Assembly (NCBI GenBank): GCA_964503275.1
Contig: CAZCZO010000003.1
Coordinates: 62,001 to 126,000 of the forward strand
Source of the DNA: DASRAP01 sp964503275
GTDB lineage: Bacteria; Gemmatimonadota; Gemmatimonadetes; Gemmatimonadales; Gemmatimonadaceae
DNA: 64,000 bases
Direction: 5' to 3'
The position numbers and the translations under genes are program-made. Of the stretch, positions 8,391 through 15,878 are shown piece by piece (positions within the stretch are counted from its first letter, which is position 1; each line of letters begins with the position of its first letter). The notes under the pieces are model-generated. The model was not told the origin of the DNA. It saw nothing but the letters and a program-made list of their open reading frames with translations, and ran no database searches.

Positions 8391-9352
8391 CAGCGCAGCC
8401 CTGCGGTCTCGGGCAGTCCCAGCATCACGTTGGCGTTCTGCAGTGCCTGACCGGCCGCACCCTTCTGCAGGTTGTCGATGGCCGCGATCACCTGCAGCAT
8501 CGGCCGGCGGACGTGAGCGATGCGCGCGGCGAAGACCCGGACCGTGTTGCGATGGGCCACATCACGCAGCGCAGGCGGACGCTCGCTCACCTGCAGGAAC
8601 GGTTCATCGGCGAACGCTGCCCGCCACGGGGCCAGCGGGTCCTCGTCGATGGTCGACACCGGCACGGTGAGCGTCGAGATGATCCCGCGCGTCACCGGGA
8701 GCAGGTGCGGTGTGAAGTGGAGATCGATGTCCGCGCCCCACGCCGCGACCGTGGCCTGCATCTCGGTCAGATGCCGATGCGAGTTGCCGACCCCGTACGC
8801 GCGAAAATCGTCGCTGACCTCGCCGAACAGGAACTCGCGCTTGGGGCTGTTGCCCGCTCCCGTCACGCCACTGGCGCTGTCGACCACCACCGTCGTGCCC
8901 GGCAACACCCGTCCGAGCGACAGCAAGGGGCGGAGCGCGACCAGCACAGACGTCGGGTAGCAGCCCGGATTGGCCACGAGCGCGGCCGGGCGGATCGCCT
9001 CGCGCTCGAACTCCGTCAGGCCATAGGGGATGCCCGCGCTGCCCGGATGCCCCGCGCGAAAATCACTCGACAGGTCCACCACGCGGACCCCCGCCGCGAG
9101 CGCACGCTCCACCGTCGGCTTCGACGCGCCGTGCGGCAGGGCCGAGAACACAAGCGCCGCTTCGGAGAGCGGCGCGTCGTCGGGAGCAGCGAAGACGATG
9201 GACTGTCCGCCCCCGAGATCGAGCCGCTCCCCGCGCTGATCGTTCGCGGTCGCGAAGGCCAAGCGCAGGGAGGGATGGCCGGCGATCAAGCCGCAGAGCT
9301 CACGCCCGGCGTAACCACTGGCGCCAAGGACGCCGACTGGAATCGTATGCAC
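8387..9352 (-). CDS. argC: N-acetyl-gamma-glutamyl-phosphate reductase
   Basis: 321 aa from the GTG at 9352. It reduces N-acetylglutamyl-5-phosphate to the semialdehyde with NADPH. Motifs: the Rossmann loop VGVLGASGYAGREL at the very N-terminus, FSALPHGAS, and the catalytic Cys in VANPGCYPTSVL; the C-terminal part has GVTGAGNSPKREFLFGEV and DIDLHFTPHLLP. An in-frame ATG at 9373 would add seven residues (MQEYALI). The GTG is preferred because it lies exactly 6 nt after a good -10 (TATGCA) with a TTGACT -35 17 bp further up, which would give a leaderless message. It is the first gene of argC-argB-argD, divergent from argR. Confidence 0.94.
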   Translation of the reverse strand: MHTIPVGVLGASGYAGRELCGLIAGHPSLRLAFATANDQRGERLDLGGGQSIVFAAPDDAPLSEAALVFSALPHGASKPTVERALAAGVRVVDLSSDFRAGHPGSAGIPYGLTEFEREAIRPAALVANPGCYPTSVLVALRPLLSLGRVLPGTTVVVDSASGVTGAGNSPKREFLFGEVSDDFRAYGVGNSHRHLTEMQATVAAWGADIDLHFTPHLLPVTRGIISTLTVPVSTIDEDPLAPWRAAFADEPFLQVSERPPALRDVAHRNTVRVFAARIAHVRRPMLQVIAAIDNLQKGAAGQALQNANVMLGLPETAGLRW

Positions 9353-9365
9353 TATTAATGCATAC
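9345..9365. promoter_or_regulatory. ARG-box-like ArgR operator
   Basis: Perfect inverted repeat GTATGCA-N7-TGCATAC (arms 9345-9351 and 9359-9365). A further TTGCAT half-site lies at 9368-9373. TGCAT half-sites recall actinobacterial ARG boxes more than the TGAAT of E. coli. The site covers the argC -10 and start codon, and argR starts 80 bp away on the other strand. Confidence 0.7.
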
Positions 9366-9387
9366 TCTTGCATTACGTCGCAGTCAA
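9359..9387 (-). promoter_or_regulatory. argCBD promoter
   Basis: Minus-strand -35 TTGACT (9382-9387), 17-bp spacer, -10 TATGCA (9359-9364), then TTAATA and the GTG start at 9352. The -10 overlaps the ArgR-type operator, so repressor binding would block RNA polymerase. Confidence 0.65.
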
Positions 9388-9446
9388 TGGCTAGGTTGTG
9401 TTGCTGAAGCGTTGCTGGTCGCGTGCCCCCCATCACCGGAGAAGCC

Positions 9447-9917
9447 GTGTCGGAGAAAGCCGAGCGCCAGCAGGCGATCCTGGATCTGGTGCGGGCCCAT
9501 GAGGTCGGCAGCCAAGAGGAGTTGCGCCGACTGCTCGAGGCCCGAGGATGGGAGGTCACCCAATCCACGCTGTCTCGCGATATGAAGGATCTCGGGCTCG
9601 CGCGGGCGCAGACGCCCTCGGGTCCCCGCTACACGGCGCCCTCTGACGCGGTCGGTGCTCGGCCCGTGTTGTTGGACGCGCTGCTGCCGCAACTCTTCCG
9701 CAAGCTCGACGGCGTCGGCGAGCTGTTGGTGCTGAAGACGGTGCCTGGCTCGGCGCAGGTGGCGGCGGCGGCGCTCGATGCCGAGGACTCACCCGATCTG
9801 GTGGGGACCTTGGCCGGTGACGATACCGTGCTGTTGATCTGTCGGTCGGCCGCCGCCAAGGAGCGTGTGAGTCGGCGGATCCTGCGGCAGGTGCAGCGCG
9901 AGCGATTCCTTAAGTGA
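9447..9917 (+). CDS. argR: Arginine repressor ArgR
   Basis: 156 aa from GTG 9447, which has CGGAG six nt upstream; another GTG at 9423 has no ribosome-binding site. The N-terminal winged helix carries the family signature TQSTLSRDMKDLGL near residue 45. The C-terminal domain forms the hexamer and binds arginine, recognised by GTLAGDDTVLLICRS. With arginine it represses arginine biosynthesis; the palindrome at 9345-9365 is the expected target. The gene heads argR-argH and faces argCBD. Confidence 0.93.
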   Translation: MSEKAERQQAILDLVRAHEVGSQEELRRLLEARGWEVTQSTLSRDMKDLGLARAQTPSGPRYTAPSDAVGARPVLLDALLPQLFRKLDGVGELLVLKTVPGSAQVAAAALDAEDSPDLVGTLAGDDTVLLICRSAAAKERVSRRILRQVQRERFLK

Positions 9918-11329
9918 GTGATCGGCACATGAGTGATGCAGGCAACGGCCACAAACTGTGGGGTGGGCGCTTCGCGGGCGGGCCGGCCCCGGAACTGGAA
10001 GCGGTCAATCGCTCCATCACGGTGGACATCCGCCTCTGGCCACACGATGTCCGCTTGTCGCAGGCCTGGGCCCGTGGTCTCGTGACGGCGGGCGTGTATG
10101 ACCGCGCCGAGTGCGATGCGGTGGTCGCTGGCTTGGAGCGTGTCGCGGCGCGTCTTGGGGCGGGCGAGCAGCCCATCGCGGCGGACGAAGACATCCACAC
10201 GATGATCGATCGGCTGTTGCATCTCGAGGCCGGCACCCCCGCGGGGCGCCTGCACACGGGGCGGAGTCGCAACGATCAAGTGGCGACGGCCACCCGGCTG
10301 TGGACCTTGGCAGCGATCGATCGCATCGACGGGCTGGTCCGCCGGTTGCAAGAGACGATGCTCGCCCAGGCCGAGGCGCTGCAGGACGCGGTCATGCCGG
10401 CGTACACGCATCTGCAGCGGGCCCAGCCGGTCTCGGCGGCCCATTGGATGTTGTCGCATGGCTGGCCCTTGGTGCGGGACCGGGCGCGGCTGGCCGATGC
10501 GCGTCGTCGTGTGGCGGTGCTGCCCCTGGGTTCGGGCGCGATCGCAGGCTCAGCGTTCCCCATCCCGCGGGAGCAGCTGGCGGCGGATCTGGGGTTCCTG
10601 GCGATCTCGCCGAACTCCATCGATGCCGTCGGGGACCGGGATTTCGTCGCCGAGGTGTTGTTCGTACTGACGACGCTGGGCATGCATCTCTCGCGATTGG
10701 CCGAGGACCTGATCTTGTATGGCTCGAGCGAGTTCGGATTCGTACGCTTCGGCGACGCGTTCTCGACGGGGTCGAGCATGATGCCGCAGAAGCGGAATCC
10801 CGATGCGTTGGAGCTCGCGCGTGGGGCGGGCGCCCGGGTGCTCGGCGACCTGGTGGCCCTGCTGGCGACCATCAAGGGGTTGCCGAGCGGCTACAACAAG
10901 GACCTGCAGGAGGACAAGCGCACGCTGTTCGACGCGGTGGACGGGCTGGAGTTGTTGCTGCCCGCGGTCGCGGGCTCCGTGGCGACGCTGACGTTCCAGC
11001 GCGAACGGATGGCGGCCGCGTGTTCATCGGCGATGATGGCGACGGACCTGGCCGATTATCTGGTGCGCAAGCGGGTGACGTTCCGCGAGTCGCATGGCGC
11101 GGTGGGGCGGTTGGTGCGCGAGGCGGAGGAGGCGGGGGTCGAGATGACCGCGCTGCCGTTCTCGTCGTTCGCGGCAGCGCACCCGGCGTTCGAGGAGGAT
11201 GTGCTGGAGGAGTTGCAGGCGACGACGTCGCTGCGGCATCGCGATATCGCGGGCGGGACCGGACCGGTGGCGGTGGCGGCGCAGATCGAGGCGATGCGCA
11301 CGGCGATTGCGTCGCCCTCGGGAGGCTAG
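9914..11329 (+). CDS. argH: Argininosuccinate lyase
   Basis: Splits argininosuccinate into arginine and fumarate, the last step of arginine synthesis. 471 aa from the GTG that overlaps the argR stop (GTGA), or 466 aa from ATG 9929; neither has a clear ribosome-binding site. The family signature GSSMMPQKRNPDALELARG carries the catalytic Ser loop, TGRSRNDQVAT is the conserved region 1, and TYTHLQRAQPVS-like YTHLQRAQPVSAAHW is region 2. The core starts with KLWGGRFAGG. argG, argF and argJ/argA are not in the window. Confidence 0.95.
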   Translation: MSDRHMSDAGNGHKLWGGRFAGGPAPELEAVNRSITVDIRLWPHDVRLSQAWARGLVTAGVYDRAECDAVVAGLERVAARLGAGEQPIAADEDIHTMIDRLLHLEAGTPAGRLHTGRSRNDQVATATRLWTLAAIDRIDGLVRRLQETMLAQAEALQDAVMPAYTHLQRAQPVSAAHWMLSHGWPLVRDRARLADARRRVAVLPLGSGAIAGSAFPIPREQLAADLGFLAISPNSIDAVGDRDFVAEVLFVLTTLGMHLSRLAEDLILYGSSEFGFVRFGDAFSTGSSMMPQKRNPDALELARGAGARVLGDLVALLATIKGLPSGYNKDLQEDKRTLFDAVDGLELLLPAVAGSVATLTFQRERMAAACSSAMMATDLADYLVRKRVTFRESHGAVGRLVREAEEAGVEMTALPFSSFAAAHPAFEEDVLEELQATTSLRHRDIAGGTGPVAVAAQIEAMRTAIASPSGG

Positions 11330-11331
11330 TT

Positions 11332-11357
11332 AATTACACTTTTCTGAAAGTGTAATT
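11332..11357. promoter_or_regulatory. 26-bp palindrome, probable operator
   Basis: Two perfect 11-bp arms (11332-11342 AATTACACTTT and 11347-11357) around TCTG. It lies 2 bp after the argH stop and ends 1 bp before the ATG of a small HTH protein. TACACT inside the left arm could be the -10. It is AT-rich with no T-tract, so an operator is more likely than a terminator. Confidence 0.6.
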
Positions 11358-11358
11358 C

Positions 11359-11721
11359 ATGCGTGCGTTTGACCCTCGAGTGGTCGCCGGCGCCGTCGGA
11401 CTCAGCGCTAAGGCCTTCGCCAATCTGCTCACCAGAGTCCAGCTCCTGCCGCCCGGCGCCCCCGGCGTCCGGCGACGGCTGGCCTGGGACGACATCCGCA
11501 CGCTGGACGTGACGGCCCTTCTCGCACGCCATGGGGTTCCGGCGACGGTCGGCGCCGGGCCCGCGCACACGCTGTTGACGGAGGGCGTGGTGGAGCTCGG
11601 GACGGGCCTCCGCTGGACACTCGACCGGAGGGCGCATGCGCAGGACCTGGAGCGCCGCCTCGCGGAGAGCGCAGAGCGCGTCGTGGCCCATCGCCGGGGT
11701 CGGCCGCCGCGACGGCCCTGA
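11359..11721 (+). CDS. Small helix-turn-helix (MerR-like) protein, unknown role
   Basis: 120 aa. The first 55 residues look like a winged-helix or MerR-like DNA-binding head: VVAGAVGLSAKAFANLLTR as the HTH, then LLPPGAPGVRRRLAWDDIR as a wing with the usual G-x-R-R and D/E pattern. The rest (LTEGVVELGTGLRWTLDRR, then an Arg-rich tail ending GRPPRRP) is not recognised. It sits immediately behind a perfect palindrome, which suggests autoregulation. A strong hairpin follows, so it is a single-gene unit. Neither its target nor a link to arginine metabolism is shown. Confidence 0.6.
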   Translation: MRAFDPRVVAGAVGLSAKAFANLLTRVQLLPPGAPGVRRRLAWDDIRTLDVTALLARHGVPATVGAGPAHTLLTEGVVELGTGLRWTLDRRAHAQDLERRLAESAERVVAHRRGRPPRRP

Positions 11722-11766
11722 ACGACCATCGGGGCGCCCCCTCGCGAGGACGCCCCGATGGTCGTT
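11721..11766. terminator. Bidirectional hairpin between HTH gene and cspA
   Basis: 16-bp perfect inverted repeat (arms 11721-11736 AACGACCATCGGGGCG and 11751-11766) with a 14-nt loop, between two convergent genes. Confidence 0.8.
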
Positions 11767-11783
11767 GGAACGGCAGGGAGCGC

Positions 11784-11996
11784 TTAGGCGCCCGCGCGGC
11801 TGACGTTCTCCGCTGCCGGGCCCTTCTGGCCCTGCACGATGTCGAATTCCACTGCATCGCCCTCGGCCAACGTCTTGAAGCCGGAGCCTGCGATCGCGCT
11901 GTAGTGCACGAAGCAGTCCTTGCTTCCGTCGTCCGGCGTGATGAAGCCGAAGCCCTTCGCATCGTTGAACCACTTGACCTTGCCAGTCGTGCGCAT
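11784..11996 (-). CDS. Cold-shock protein (CspA family)
   Basis: 70 aa single cold-shock domain binding single-stranded RNA and DNA as an RNA chaperone. RNP1 is KGFGFI and RNP2 is CFVHYSAI (usually VFVHFSAI); the N-terminus TGKVKWFNDAKGFGFITPD is diagnostic. The start ATG 11996 has AAAGGAG about 10 nt upstream. The upstream in-frame ATG at 12038 is inside the leader and not used. The promoter at 12128-12156 predicts an untranslated leader of about 125 nt, as is usual for cold-regulated csp genes. Confidence 0.95.
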   Translation of the reverse strand: MRTTGKVKWFNDAKGFGFITPDDGSKDCFVHYSAIAGSGFKTLAEGDAVEFDIVQGQKGPAAENVSRAGA

Positions 11997-12121
11997 CTGC
12001 CTGCCACTCCTTTCGTGATGCCTCGGTCGAGCTGCCACCCCGCGCAGACCCGGCCGAAAGCCGTGCTCGCTCGGGACGAGATCCCCCGAGCTGGATGGTC
12101 CCCCGGAGACTCCCGGTGGAC
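11997..12121 (-). other. Predicted long 5' leader of the cold-shock gene
   Basis: About 125 nt between the inferred transcription start near 12121 and the csp ATG. Long structured leaders control csp translation and stability with temperature in other bacteria. No conserved cold-box could be confirmed by eye. Confidence 0.45.
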
Positions 12122-12127
12122 GGGGCG

Positions 12128-12156
12128 AATATAGGACCGCCGGGAACTTTCCTCAA
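12128..12156 (-). promoter_or_regulatory. Promoter of the cold-shock gene
   Basis: Minus-strand -35 TTGAGG (12151-12156), 17-bp spacer, -10 TATATT (12128-12133). Confidence 0.65.
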
Positions 12157-12258
12157 TATCCCGCGCTTGGACCGGGTCAGGGGAGCGCGGCCCAACCGGC
12201 CCGCGCCCCCTTAGTTTTCGAGGCGCCCCCCGCCCGCGCTGCCCTCTCCGGACTCTCT

Positions 12259-13491
12259 GTGGTCTTCCGCCCCCGCCGCCCCACCGTCACCGCCCACGTC
12301 GGCCACGTCGCCGTCGGTTCGGGCCACCCGGTCGTCGTCCAATCGATGACCAACACCGACACGGCCGACGTGGCTGCGACGGTGGAGCAGGTCACCGCCC
12401 TGAGCGCGGCCGGATCACAGTTGGTCCGCGTGACCGTGAACAACGACGAGGCCGCGGCGGCCGTCCCCGAGATCGTCCAGCGGCTGCGCGACACCGGGGT
12501 CACCACCCCCATCGTCGGGGACTTCCACTACAATGGGCACCTGTTGCTCACGAAGTACCCCGACTGCGCCAGGGCCTTGGCCAAGTACCGCATCAACCCC
12601 GGCAACGTCGGGACGCGGCACCGGGACGACAACTTTCGCGCCATCGTGCAGGTCGCCGTGGAGCACGACAAGCCGGTGCGGATCGGCGTCAACTGGGGCT
12701 CGCTGGACCAGGACCTGCTGACCCAGATGATGGATGCCAACGCCCGCAGCGCCGCGCCGCGCGAGGCGAAGGACGTGTACATCGAGGCCATGATCGAGTC
12801 GGCGCTGCGCTCCGCCGCCCTCGCGGAAGAGACGGGCTTGGCGCACGACAAGATCCTGATCAGCTGCAAGATCTCCCAGGTCCCGGATCTCATCGACGTG
12901 TACCGCCGGATCGCGACGCGCTGCGATTATCCGCTGCACCTCGGGCTCACCGAGGCCGGCATGGGCATGAAGGGGATCGTCGCGTCGAGTGCCGCCCTGG
13001 GCATCCTGCTCAGTGAGGGCATCGGCGACACGATCCGGGTCTCGCTGACCCCGCGTCCGGGCGGCGCGCGCACCGACGAAGTGATCTGCGCGCAACAGAT
13101 CCTGCAGTCGCTGGAGTTGCGGTCCTTCACGCCGCAGGTGACGGCGTGCCCGGGCTGTGGACGCACGACCAGCACCTTCTTCCAGCAGATGGCCGAGGAC
13201 ATCCAGACCTATCTGCGGGAGCAGATGCCCGTGTGGCGCGACACCCACCCGGGCGTCGAGGAGCTCAAGGTGGCCGTGATGGGATGTGTCGTGAACGGCC
13301 CCGGCGAATCCAAGCATGCGAACCTCGGCATCTCGCTGCCTGGCACCTTCGAGGAACCCAAGGCGCCGGTCTATGTCGATGGCAAGCTGCGGGTCACGCT
13401 CAAGGGCGACCACATCGTGGACGAGTTCATCGAGATCCTGAACGAGTACGTGGCGCGGACCTACCCCGCGGGTCAGTCGGCGTCAGCGTAA
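12259..13491 (+). CDS. ispG: 4-hydroxy-3-methylbut-2-enyl diphosphate synthase
   Basis: 410 aa iron-sulfur enzyme of the non-mevalonate isoprenoid pathway; it opens the cyclic MEcPP ring to HMBPP. The TIM-barrel part begins with VAVGSGHPVVVQSMTNTDT and has KILISCKISQ and LGLTEAGMGMKGIV. The C-terminal reductase-like part carries the 4Fe-4S Cys residues in CPGCGRTT and MGCVVNGPGES. The GTG at 12259 is the best start; no strong ribosome-binding site is seen and no ATG is near. It ends overlapping the convergent HD gene by 19 bp. Confidence 0.95.
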   Translation: MVFRPRRPTVTAHVGHVAVGSGHPVVVQSMTNTDTADVAATVEQVTALSAAGSQLVRVTVNNDEAAAAVPEIVQRLRDTGVTTPIVGDFHYNGHLLLTKYPDCARALAKYRINPGNVGTRHRDDNFRAIVQVAVEHDKPVRIGVNWGSLDQDLLTQMMDANARSAAPREAKDVYIEAMIESALRSAALAEETGLAHDKILISCKISQVPDLIDVYRRIATRCDYPLHLGLTEAGMGMKGIVASSAALGILLSEGIGDTIRVSLTPRPGGARTDEVICAQQILQSLELRSFTPQVTACPGCGRTTSTFFQQMAEDIQTYLREQMPVWRDTHPGVEELKVAVMGCVVNGPGESKHANLGISLPGTFEEPKAPVYVDGKLRVTLKGDHIVDEFIEILNEYVARTYPAGQSASA

Positions 13492-14087
13492 TCGCGCAGC
13501 GCCCCGAGCGCGGCGCGCCACTCGGCGAGGATCGGCGCCGTGAACTGCGCCGCCGTCAGCGCGGTCATCGTGCGCTCGTGCCGCTCGAGCAACCCGGCCT
13601 TGCGACCGGGCACGCGAGACCACACGCCCTCGGGGAACTGTGTGCGGCGGAGATCGGCCAGGATCGTCGACGCCTCGTGCAGCCGATCGGCCGCGAGGAT
13701 CCACCGCGCGTCGTCGGGCGCGGCCGCGAGGCGCACCAACAGATCGCGATGCTGCTCGTCGCTCGAGAGCGGGGCGCCGGTGTCGTCGTGGCGACGACGC
13801 GTGACCGTGAGGAGCAGCGCGGGGATCTCGCTGCCGAACTTGCCGCCGATGCGCTCATCGAGCAGGGCGCGGGTGTAGCCCGCGAGCACCCAGTCCTCCA
13901 CGACACGGGCGAGGATGGCCGCGGTGATGACGTGCTCGCCACAGCCGTAGCGCGTGAGGATCAAGGCGACCGAGGCGGGCTGGATGAAGTAGGGTGCCCG
14001 TGTGCCCTTGCGCGCTTCACCGTCGTGGTGCTTGGCGGCGAAGGCGAGCGCGTGCGTGAGACGATCGGAGTAGCCGGAGATCGACAC
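13473..14087 (-). CDS. RelA/SpoT-hydrolase-like HD protein with degenerate active site
   Basis: About 204 aa from GTG 14087; the start is uncertain. The fold of the RSH hydrolase domain is recognised by LTHALAFAAKHHDGEARKG, APYFIQPASVALIL and AADRLHEAST, counterparts of the first His, the PYxxHP turn and the late Asp of (p)ppGpp hydrolases. The central HD pair, expected in LLHDVVED, reads ILARVVEDW, so both metal ligands are replaced by Ala-Arg; YFIQP also lacks the usual His. Hydrolysis by the normal mechanism is unlikely. It may bind a nucleotide without cutting it. It is convergent with ispG and overlaps its end. Confidence 0.7.
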   Translation of the reverse strand: MSISGYSDRLTHALAFAAKHHDGEARKGTRAPYFIQPASVALILTRYGCGEHVITAAILARVVEDWVLAGYTRALLDERIGGKFGSEIPALLLTVTRRRHDDTGAPLSSDEQHRDLLVRLAAAPDDARWILAADRLHEASTILADLRRTQFPEGVWSRVPGRKAGLLERHERTMTALTAAQFTAPILAEWRAALGALRDYADAD

Positions 14088-14109
14088 AGGACCGAGGGCA
14101 AAAGACGAA

Positions 14110-14142
14110 GGGCGACACCGCACACTATGCGGTATCGCCCTC
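14110..14142 (-). terminator. Intrinsic terminator after the cupredoxin gene
   Basis: 13-bp stem with one mismatch (arms 14110-14122 and 14130-14142, 7-nt loop). Read on the minus strand it is followed by TCGTCTTTT. Confidence 0.7.
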
Positions 14143-14189
14143 CTCTCCGTCAATGGCGCTGCGCTCTCGCGCCGCGCCACTGTCAGGAA

Positions 14190-14666
14190 CTACTGGACCG
14201 TGATGGCGATCTTCATGCCCATCGCGAGGTGCGGCGTGCAGATCGCCTCGTAGGTCCCAGCCGGGACGCCCGCGAAGTTGATCGTCACCGACTCGCCAGC
14301 CTGGAGCAGCATCTGCGTCGCGAGCTCCATCATGGGGTTCGGCAGGCCGGCGATGAGGGCCGCCTTGGCTTCGGGGGACAGCGTGGTCGCATCGAAGGCG
14401 ACGTTGTGCGGGCCACCCGAGATGAAGTCGAACTTGATGGCGTCGCCGGTCTTGATGGTGATCGCGGCGGGCTCGAAGCGATAGCCCTTGTCGTCGCCGA
14501 GCATCTGCACGACGTGGGTCGTGCCAGTCACGGCAGCGGCGGGCGCGGCCGTTTCGGCCGGCGCCGGCGCCGGCGTCTCGGCCGGGGTCTCAGCGGGCTG
14601 ATCGCCACCGCCACACGCCGCGACGATCGCGAGCGTGGCCACTGCCATGAACTTGCTGAACTGCAT
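14190..14666 (-). CDS. Blue-copper (plastocyanin-like) lipoprotein
   Basis: 158 aa, ATG 14666 with GGAGG 9 nt upstream. Lipobox IVAAC puts the lipidated Cys at about residue 18, followed by a Pro/Ala/Glu-rich linker (PAETPAETPAPAPAET) and a cupredoxin domain. The type 1 copper ligands are visible as His in SGGPHNVAF, then Cys-His-Met in AICTPHLAMGM. Such proteins are small electron carriers outside the cytoplasmic membrane, feeding oxidases or other copper enzymes; the partner is not in the window. The gene appears monocistronic, with its own terminator. Confidence 0.88.
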   Translation of the reverse strand: MQFSKFMAVATLAIVAACGGGDQPAETPAETPAPAPAETAAPAAAVTGTTHVVQMLGDDKGYRFEPAAITIKTGDAIKFDFISGGPHNVAFDATTLSPEAKAALIAGLPNPMMELATQMLLQAGESVTINFAGVPAGTYEAICTPHLAMGMKIAITVQ

Positions 14667-14810
14667 TTGGAGGCCTCCGGATTCCCCGTCAGGGGAGCAC
14701 GTGAAGAAGAGTGTTGTTCGCACTCGGCGAGGGCCCTCGCCGATGCTAGTGAAACTATTCACAAGCGGGTCAGATTCCAAGTCGAGAGACCAAGCAAATC
14801 GGCCAGACCA

Positions 14811-14840
14811 TTGACCGTTCCCCGATCGGTCGCCTATACT
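14811..14840 (+). promoter_or_regulatory. Histidine operon promoter
   Basis: -35 TTGACC (14811-14816), 18-bp spacer, -10 TATACT (14835-14840). The expected start of transcription is within one or two bases of the leader-peptide ATG at 14849. Confidence 0.75.
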
Positions 14841-14848
14841 TCGGGACT

Positions 14849-14935
14849 ATGCTGATCACGCGGTCGCACCACGTCCATTCGCATGTCCATGGCCATCCGG
14901 GTCGTGGTCGCGCTGGGGTGTGCTCCGCATCGTAA
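14849..14935 (+). CDS. hisL: His-operon leader peptide
   Basis: 28-codon ORF absent from standard gene calls. Residues 7-16 read HHVHSHVHGH, six His in ten codons, followed by an Arg/Gly stretch and TAA at 14933. It lies between a good promoter and an intrinsic terminator that precedes hisG, the layout of transcription attenuation by His-tRNA supply. The ATG is about 8 nt after the -10, so the leader is probably translated from a leaderless transcript. A 7-nt segment after the His codons (14898-14904) can pair with 14960-14966, the left foot of the terminator, giving a candidate antiterminator. Confidence 0.82.
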   Translation: MLITRSHHVHSHVHGHPGRGRAGVCSAS

Positions 14936-14961
14936 CGCCGAGCATCCCACGCTGATCTTCG

Positions 14962-14992
14962 ACCCGTCCGAGTTCGGACGGGTTTTTTGTTT
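14962..14992 (+). terminator. His-operon attenuator terminator
   Basis: GC-rich stem (arms 14962-14971 ACCCGTCCGA and 14974-14983) followed by TTTTTTGTTT. It stands 27 nt after the leader-peptide stop and about 23 nt before hisG, with no gene ending upstream that would need it. Confidence 0.85.
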
Positions 14993-15014
14993 CCCTCCCC
15001 CTCCCCACGTTCTC

Positions 15015-15878
15015 ATGTTACGCATCGCGCTCCCCAACAAAGGCCGTCTCTCGGACGACGCGCGCGAGCTGTTCCGCGACGCCGGGCTCGACCTGCGATC
15101 CGCCGGCGACCGTGCCCTCGTCGCCACGATGGGGGACGAGTTCGAGGCCATCTTCGTCCGGGCGCAGGATATCCCGGAGTTCGTGGCCGACGGAGCCGCG
15201 GATGCCGGGATCACCGGGGCCGACCTGATCGCTGAGTCCGGGCGCCCGCTGGTCGAGCTGCTGGACCTCGAGTTCGGCAAGTGCCGGCTGGCGGTGGCCA
15301 TCCGAGACGAGTCGCCGGTGCGCTCGATCGAGGACATCGTCGGCGCGCCGCGGGTCGCCACGGTGTTCCCACGCATCACCGAACAGTTCTTCGCCGCGGC
15401 AGGCCGCGCGGTGACGGTGGTCCCGGTCTCGGGCGCCACAGAGATCGCGCCGCATCTGGGCATCGCGGACATCATCGTGGATCTGGTGTCCACGGGCTCC
15501 ACGCTGAAGGTCAACGGCCTCCGGGAGGTCGCGACCGTGATGCTCGCTTCCGCGCGGCTCGTTGCCGCTCAGGCCACCGTCGATGACCCGTCACGCAAGG
15601 ATCGGCTCGACGAACTGGTCACAGCGTTAGGCTCGGTACTGCGGGCCCGCGGGAAGCGCTACTTGATGGCGAACGTGCCCCGGGAGTCGCTCGCGCAGGT
15701 GCGGGAGGTTCTACCGGGCATTAATGGGCCTACTGTTGTTGATATCTTGAATGGTGGCTCTATGGTGGCAGTACATGCGGTGGTTCCGTCCGCGTCCATC
15801 TATCGTCTGACGAACCAGCTGAAGGCGCTGGGCGGCGAGGGAATCCTCGTGACGCGCATCGAGCGGATCACGCCATGA
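15015..15878 (+). CDS. hisG: ATP phosphoribosyltransferase, long form
   Basis: 287 aa. It condenses ATP and PRPP in the first committed step of histidine synthesis. LRIALPNKGRLSDDARELF opens the protein, and the PRPP loop is ADIIVDLVSTGSTLKVNGL near residue 155. The length and C-terminal region (LNGGSMVAVHAVVPSASIYRL) indicate the long, self-sufficient form with a regulatory domain for histidine feedback, so HisZ is not needed. No strong ribosome-binding site precedes the ATG, only CCCTCCCCC. First enzyme gene of the nine-gene operon. Confidence 0.95.
   Translation: MLRIALPNKGRLSDDARELFRDAGLDLRSAGDRALVATMGDEFEAIFVRAQDIPEFVADGAADAGITGADLIAESGRPLVELLDLEFGKCRLAVAIRDESPVRSIEDIVGAPRVATVFPRITEQFFAAAGRAVTVVPVSGATEIAPHLGIADIIVDLVSTGSTLKVNGLREVATVMLASARLVAAQATVDDPSRKDRLDELVTALGSVLRARGKRYLMANVPRESLAQVREVLPGINGPTVVDILNGGSMVAVHAVVPSASIYRLTNQLKALGGEGILVTRIERITP

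Noticed and set aside
11332..11357. Palindrome as an argH terminator
   Set aside because: AT-rich stem with no T-tract and placed right at a start codon; an operator explains it better, though weak termination is not excluded.
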